Shown piece after piece: positions 5,711 to 8,316 of a stretch of DNA of 8,316 nucleotides. Under the pieces are notes generated by a model, which saw only the letters and a program-made list of their open reading frames with translations, was not told the origin of the DNA and did no database searches. The stretch covers positions 1 to 8,316 of the forward strand of contig CALANM010000028.1 of NCBI GenBank assembly GCA_937926065.1, written 5' to 3'. The stretch comes from an uncultured Microbacterium sp. Its GTDB lineage: Bacteria > Actinomycetota > Actinomycetes > Actinomycetales > Microbacteriaceae. The stretch's first letter is position 1; the number at the start of each line of letters is the position of its first letter. A program made the position numbers and the translations under genes.

Positions 5711-6906
5711 GAGCGCCCGCCCGCGCCGAATTCGCGCGGGTCGCACTTCGGGTCGCGGCCGTCTATCTCCTCGCGCGGGTCGTCACGACCGGATTCCTGC
5801 TGCTGGCGAGCATGCTCGCCGTCCCCCAGTCGCGGTTCGGGGCCGATCCCACGATCGGCTCGTTCGTCATGGGCTGGGACGCCGAGTGGTACTCGTTCAT
5901 CGCCGGTCACGGCTATCCCTCCGAGCTGCCACGGGGCGACGACGGCCGCGTGACCACCAACCAGTGGGCGTTCATGCCGCTGTACCCGATGATCGCGGGA
6001 CTGGTCGGGGCGCCGTTCGGGCAGTATGCCGTCGGCGCTCTCGGAGTCTCTCTCGTGGCCGGCTACCTGTCGGCGCTCGTCCTGTTCCACCTGCTGCGGC
6101 CCCGGCTGGATGAGACGACCACCATGTGGGCGGTCGTCTTCTTCGTCAGCGGTCCGCTCGCCGCGCTGTTCCAGGTGGGGTACGCCGAGTCGCTGTTCCT
6201 GCTGTGGCTCTTCTGCGCCCTCTGGTGCGTGACGCGGCGGCGGTACGCGTGGCTCTACCTTCTCATTCCTCTCATGGGGTATACACGCCCGGGAGTGCTG
6301 GCGTTCTCGCTCTTCCTCGCGCTGTTCGGCGTTTGGCGCTGGTTCTCCCGCCGCCGGGAGGCGCTGGCGGCAGTCGAGGTCGTCCACATCGTCGCCCTCG
6401 GCCTCCTGGCCGCCGTGGTCGGGTTCTCCTGGCAGTACATCGCGGGGGTGGTGACCGGAGAGCCGGACGCCTACCTCGAGACGGAGCTGAGCTGGCGGCG
6501 CGCATGGACGGGGGAGAGCGGCGGCTTCGTTCCGTTCGACGGCTTCGTGCGTGCCTCGGCCATCTGGTTCCGCCTGTGGGGACAGCCGGAGTGGGCAGGC
6601 TACGTCGCCCTGGGCCTGGTGCTCGTCGCCGTCGCGGCCCTCCTGCTGTTCGCGCCCGCCGTGCGCCGACTGGGCGTCGAGCTGCGCCTGTGGTCGGTCA
6701 GCTATCTGGTGTACCTCCTTGCGGTGTTCTTCCCGCAGTCGAGCCTCTTCCGCCTGCTGGTCCCGGTGTCCCCGCTGTTCGGCGCCCTCGCCGTTCCCCG
6801 ATCGACCGCGTGGCGGGTCGGAGTGCTGATGGCGTGCCTGGCCGGGCAATGGTGGTGGATCTACAGCATGTACGCCCTCGCGAACACGTACTACCAGATC
6901 CCCTGA
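5692..6906 (+). CDS. Multi-pass membrane glycosyltransferase, GT-C fold (PIG-V / mannosyltransferase-like)
   Basis: 404 aa with about eight to ten hydrophobic segments (near 18-44, 93-108, 113-135, 145-160, 164-180, 186-214, 229-252, 303-323, 333-347, 353-367 and 374-395). After the first segment, an extracytoplasmic loop has GWDAEWY at 61-67, with D63 in the place of the GT-C catalytic acid, then NQWAFMPLYPMI at 90-101 and VGYAESLFLLW at 162-172. This trio resembles the WD.xWY, FFPLYP and Y(S/T)ESLF signatures of PIG-V-like mannosyltransferases that use polyprenyl-phosphate sugars. Role inferred: adds a hexose, perhaps mannose, to a lipid, glycan or protein outside the membrane. Donor and acceptor are not determinable. 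GTG 5692 overlaps dapE by 19 nt; the next in-frame ATG (5812) would remove the first helix. There is no strong Shine-Dalgarno, so coupling to dapE translation is likely. Confidence 0.8.
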   Translation: MADVLLRAPARAEFARVALRVAAVYLLARVVTTGFLLLASMLAVPQSRFGADPTIGSFVMGWDAEWYSFIAGHGYPSELPRGDDGRVTTNQWAFMPLYPMIAGLVGAPFGQYAVGALGVSLVAGYLSALVLFHLLRPRLDETTTMWAVVFFVSGPLAALFQVGYAESLFLLWLFCALWCVTRRRYAWLYLLIPLMGYTRPGVLAFSLFLALFGVWRWFSRRREALAAVEVVHIVALGLLAAVVGFSWQYIAGVVTGEPDAYLETELSWRRAWTGESGGFVPFDGFVRASAIWFRLWGQPEWAGYVALGLVLVAVAALLLFAPAVRRLGVELRLWSVSYLVYLLAVFFPQSSLFRLLVPVSPLFGALAVPRSTAWRVGVLMACLAGQWWWIYSMYALANTYYQIP

Positions 6907-6961
6907 GCGGCTCTCCTGGGTACGATGGTCAGGCCTGGAGCGTCTTTCCTGCTCAGACCGG

Positions 6962-6992
6962 TAAACTTGTCCGGGTAGCCAACGAAAGGGAG
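6962..6992 (+). promoter_or_regulatory. Promoter -10 and Shine-Dalgarno for the DUF3117 gene
   Basis: TAAACT at 6962-6967 fits TANNNT and predicts a start near 6974 and a leader of about 24 nt. AAAGGGAG at 6985-6992 is a purine-rich Shine-Dalgarno 5 nt before the ATG at 6998. A second possible -10, TACGAT at 6921-6926, lies further up. Neither has an obvious -35 at standard spacing. Confidence 0.5.
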
Positions 6993-6997
6993 CCGCA

Positions 6998-7171
6998 ATG
7001 GCAGCCATGAAGCCGCGAACCGGTGACGGACCGATGGAAGCCGTGAAGGAGGGTCGCCTCATCATCGTGCGCGTCCCCCTCGAGGGTGGCGGCCGTCTTG
7101 TCGTCTCGGTGAACGACGACGAGGCGAAGGAACTCCACAGCGTTCTCGGGCAGGTCGTCGGCGCAGCCTGA
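6998..7171 (+). CDS. DUF3117 family protein
   Basis: 57 aa (MAAMKPRTGDGPMEAVKEGR at the N-terminus, then a beta-rich IIVRVPLEGGGRLVVSV, then a short helix EAKELHSVLGQVV). The MKPRTGDGP opening and the RVPLEGGGRLVV core are the hallmarks of DUF3117, a short and very conserved actinobacterial family (Rv1211 in M. tuberculosis, from memory). The predicted fold is a small beta-sheet plus one helix; there is no signal peptide, membrane segment or cysteine. The start is well supported by AAAGGGAG 5 nt upstream. The gene has its own promoter and ends 16 nt before a strong hairpin terminator, so it is probably monocistronic. Its function is not established; conservation in otherwise compact genomes suggests a housekeeping role. 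Confidence 0.93.
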   Translation: MAAMKPRTGDGPMEAVKEGRLIIVRVPLEGGGRLVVSVNDDEAKELHSVLGQVVGAA

Positions 7172-7187
7172 CCTGCTCTGCAGACGG

Positions 7188-7211
7188 AAGGCCGGTCTTC
7201 GGACCGGCCTT
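7188..7211. terminator. Bidirectional intrinsic terminator (UUCG-capped hairpin)
   Basis: AAGGCCGGTC at 7188-7197, loop TTCG at 7198-7201 and GACCGGCCTT at 7202-7211 form a perfect 10-bp stem with a C(UUCG)G tetraloop, one of the most stable RNA loops. On the plus strand it is followed by a T-rich TGTCGTCTT tract. It lies between the stop of the DUF3117 gene and the convergent methyltransferase stop, so it can serve both; on the minus strand the loop reads CGAA. Confidence 0.88.
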
Positions 7212-7225
7212 TGTCGTCTTCGGCG

Positions 7226-7867
7226 TCAGCGCTCGACGGGCGTGGTGGTCGTCAGCTGCAGCAGGCCTTCGCCGACGATGGAGAGTGCCCCGAGGACCGC
7301 GGGCGAGGCCTGCGTCTCCTGGATCAGCGACCGGTAGGCGCTCGTGACCGCGTCGCGCTTGACGGGGTCGGCGACGGCTCCGCCTGCCAGCACACGCGGG
7401 ACCAGCACCGTGCCGCCGGCGCGGACGAGGCGCAGGCCGTGTTCGACGTATTCGATGACGCCTTCGGGATCGGCGTCGACGAGAACGATGTCGTACGACG
7501 CCTCGTTCATGCGCGGAAGGACGTCGGAGGCGCGACCGCTGATGAAGCGGGCTCGCGCGGGAGGGATCTTCGCGTCGGCGAAGGCCCCGCGAGCGGCAGC
7601 CAGGTGCTCGCGCTCGATGTCGATCGTGGTGAGGGTCGCGCGCGGCGAGCCGTGGAGGAGCCACAGCCCCGAGACGCCTCCGCCCGTGCCGATCTCGACG
7701 ATGTTGAGCGCCGCGGTCGCTGCCGCGATGACGGCGCACTGCGCGCCCACGGTCGCGCTGATGGGGTCGGCGCCGAGCTCGAGCGCGTGTGCGCGCGCAC
7801 GTCCGATCGTGTCGGGTTCGATCGTGGCCTCGTCTGCAAACCGGCGGATCGCCTCGATGTCGCGCAT
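7226..7867 (-). CDS. Class I SAM-dependent O-methyltransferase (Rv1220c-like)
   Basis: 213 aa, Rossmann-fold methyltransferase of the O-methyltransferase family 3 (CCoAOMT-like) group. VEIGTGGGVSGLWLL at 57-71 is the SAM-binding motif I; TIDIE at 81-85 holds the acidic residue for the ribose; ISGRASDVL at 109-117 and YDIVLVDADP at 125-134 are the next two strands. The canonical Asp-Asn metal pair after motif III (usually ..VADNVLW.G) is replaced by Pro-Arg in GGTVLVPRVLAGG (151-163). Metal-dependent catechol-type chemistry is therefore doubtful. The M. tuberculosis Rv1220c protein, as I remember it, shares TTIDIE.EHL and ISGRA and also lacks the pair. Substrate unknown; cytoplasmic. ATG 7867 is fixed by AGGAGGT 6 nt upstream. 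It is divergent from tatB, as Rv1220c is from the sigE-tatB block. Confidence 0.9.
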   Translation of the reverse strand: MRDIEAIRRFADEATIEPDTIGRARAHALELGADPISATVGAQCAVIAAATAALNIVEIGTGGGVSGLWLLHGSPRATLTTIDIEREHLAAARGAFADAKIPPARARFISGRASDVLPRMNEASYDIVLVDADPEGVIEYVEHGLRLVRAGGTVLVPRVLAGGAVADPVKRDAVTSAYRSLIQETQASPAVLGALSIVGEGLLQLTTTTPVER

Positions 7868-7873
7868 GGGGTG

Positions 7874-7891
7874 GACCTCCTGTGCCAGCGT
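7874..7891 (-). promoter_or_regulatory. Shine-Dalgarno and candidate -10 for the O-methyltransferase
   Basis: On the minus strand, AGGAGGT (7880-7874) is a perfect Shine-Dalgarno 6 nt from the ATG. TACGCT (7891-7886) fits TANNNT and would start transcription near 7879, almost on the Shine-Dalgarno itself, giving a very short leader. The -10 is weakly supported; the Shine-Dalgarno is clear. Confidence 0.5.
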
Positions 7892-7928
7892 ACGTCCCCT
7901 GCACGCCGCGGCGCCGCAGGCGCACGGG

Positions 7929-7934
7929 TAACCT
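7929..7934 (+). promoter_or_regulatory. -10 box for leaderless tatB transcript
   Basis: TAACCT at 7929-7934 fits TANNNT and ends 8 nt before the tatB ATG at 7942, predicting a transcript starting at or next to the start codon. A GGAG at 7936-7939 is too close to the ATG for normal spacing. The palindrome GCGGC-GCCGC (7908-7917) lies upstream but is unremarkable in such GC-rich DNA. Confidence 0.5.
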
Positions 7935-7941
7935 TGGAGCC

Positions 7942-8316
7942 ATGTTCTTCGGAATCGACATGGAGAAGATCGTCATCATCCTGGTGGTGGCGGCGCTCCT
8001 GCTCGGTCCCGAGCGGCTGCCCCACTACGCCGAGCTTCTGGCGAAGCTCACAGTCCGTGTGCGGGACTGGCTCACCGACGCTCGCTCACGCGTCAAGGAC
8101 GAGATGGGCGAGGAGTTCGAGGAGATCGACTGGCGAAAGCTCGATCCCCGCCAATACGACCCTCGCCGGATCATCCGCGAGGCGCTCATCGATGACGCGC
8201 CCTTGACCCCTCCCGCCTCGCGCGGGGCCTCGACGACGCCCGTCGCGGGGGCGTCCGCTGCCGTCGTGGCATCCACGGCGACGGCGGGTTCGGCGGCGTC
8301 CGCTGCTTCCGCGTCG
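7942..8316 (+). CDS. tatB: Sec-independent (twin-arginine) protein translocase subunit TatB, 3' end outside window
   Basis: 125 residues are visible with no stop before the right edge. TatB works with TatC in the inner membrane to recognise twin-arginine signal peptides and pass folded proteins to TatA. Visible marks: a very short N-terminus MFFGIDMEK with E8 (the conserved polar residue of TatB), one membrane helix at about 8-21, the GPERLP hinge at 22-27, and an amphipathic cytoplasmic helix at about 28-50. Acidic EEFEEIDW leads to LDPRQYDPRRIIREAL (68-82), a segment characteristic of actinobacterial TatB and not TatA. From about residue 88 the tail is almost entirely Ala, Ser, Thr, Pro and Gly and is probably disordered. 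ATG 7942 follows a -10 box at leaderless spacing. No tatA or tatC is visible in the window. Confidence 0.92.
   Translation, partial: MFFGIDMEKIVIILVVAALLLGPERLPHYAELLAKLTVRVRDWLTDARSRVKDEMGEEFEEIDWRKLDPRQYDPRRIIREALIDDAPLTPPASRGASTTPVAGASAAVVASTATAGSAASAASAS

Noticed and set aside
5629..7065. A 478-codon open frame on the minus strand, antisense to the glycosyltransferase gene
   Set aside because: The product is a low-complexity Arg/Glu/Gln/His/Pro mixture with no domain, and the opposite strand encodes a coherent multi-pass membrane protein with conserved motifs.
7908..7917. Palindrome GCGGC-GCCGC in the methyltransferase/tatB gap
   Set aside because: A purely G+C 10-bp palindrome is expected by chance in this base composition, and no second copy or promoter-specific position supports it.
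7211..8206. A 331-codon plus-strand open frame across the methyltransferase and tatB
   Set aside because: It crosses the divergent promoter, is antisense to a clear methyltransferase and out of frame with tatB, and its product shows no domain.

Overview
The window looks like chromosomal core DNA from a high-GC actinobacterium, most like Microbacterium or another Microbacteriaceae. This rests on very high GC, many GTG starts, the actinobacterial types of DapD, DapE, 7Fe ferredoxin, DUF3117 and TatB, and many TANNNT -10 boxes placed just before start codons. I see no mobile element, CRISPR array, tRNA or rRNA, and no gene-free stretch over 300 bases.

Layout, left to right: (1) the 3' end of a small membrane protein (+); (2) a 7Fe ferredoxin whose stop overlaps the start of dapC, N-succinyldiaminopimelate aminotransferase (+); (3) citrate synthase, gltA (+), behind a 122-nt promoter region; (4) a small SHOCT-domain membrane protein (+), convergent with (5) dapD, tetrahydrodipicolinate N-succinyltransferase (-); (6) dapE, succinyl-diaminopimelate desuccinylase (+), divergent from dapD and overlapping (7) a GT-C/PIG-V-like multi-pass membrane glycosyltransferase (+); (8) a 57-aa DUF3117 protein (+), separated by a strong UUCG hairpin from (9) a convergent class I O-methyltransferase (-); (10) tatB (+), which runs off the right edge.

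DapD, DapC and DapE are the three consecutive steps specific to the succinylase branch of meso-diaminopimelate/lysine synthesis, feeding peptidoglycan and protein. Citrate synthase, between them, is the TCA-cycle entry step and lies upstream of 2-oxoglutarate/glutamate, the amino donor for DapC. The order (ferredoxin-dapC, dapD<>dapE, DUF3117, O-methyltransferase, tatB) matches from memory a much more spread-out series in Mycobacterium tuberculosis (Rv1177/1178, Rv1201c/1202, Rv1211, Rv1220c, Rv1224), so this looks like a condensed ancestral actinobacterial block.

The most interesting signal is regulatory. A palindrome CGGAG-N5-CTCCG lies upstream of gltA and again in the 59-bp dapD/dapE divergent gap. 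In all three promoters it covers about -38 to -20 from the predicted transcription start. It could be an undescribed operator linking citrate synthase to diaminopimelate synthesis. Separately, five starts look leaderless (a -10 box ending 7-8 nt before the start codon), while gltA, DUF3117 and the methyltransferase have clear Shine-Dalgarno sites. No wholly new multi-gene system is evident; most of the genes are housekeeping.
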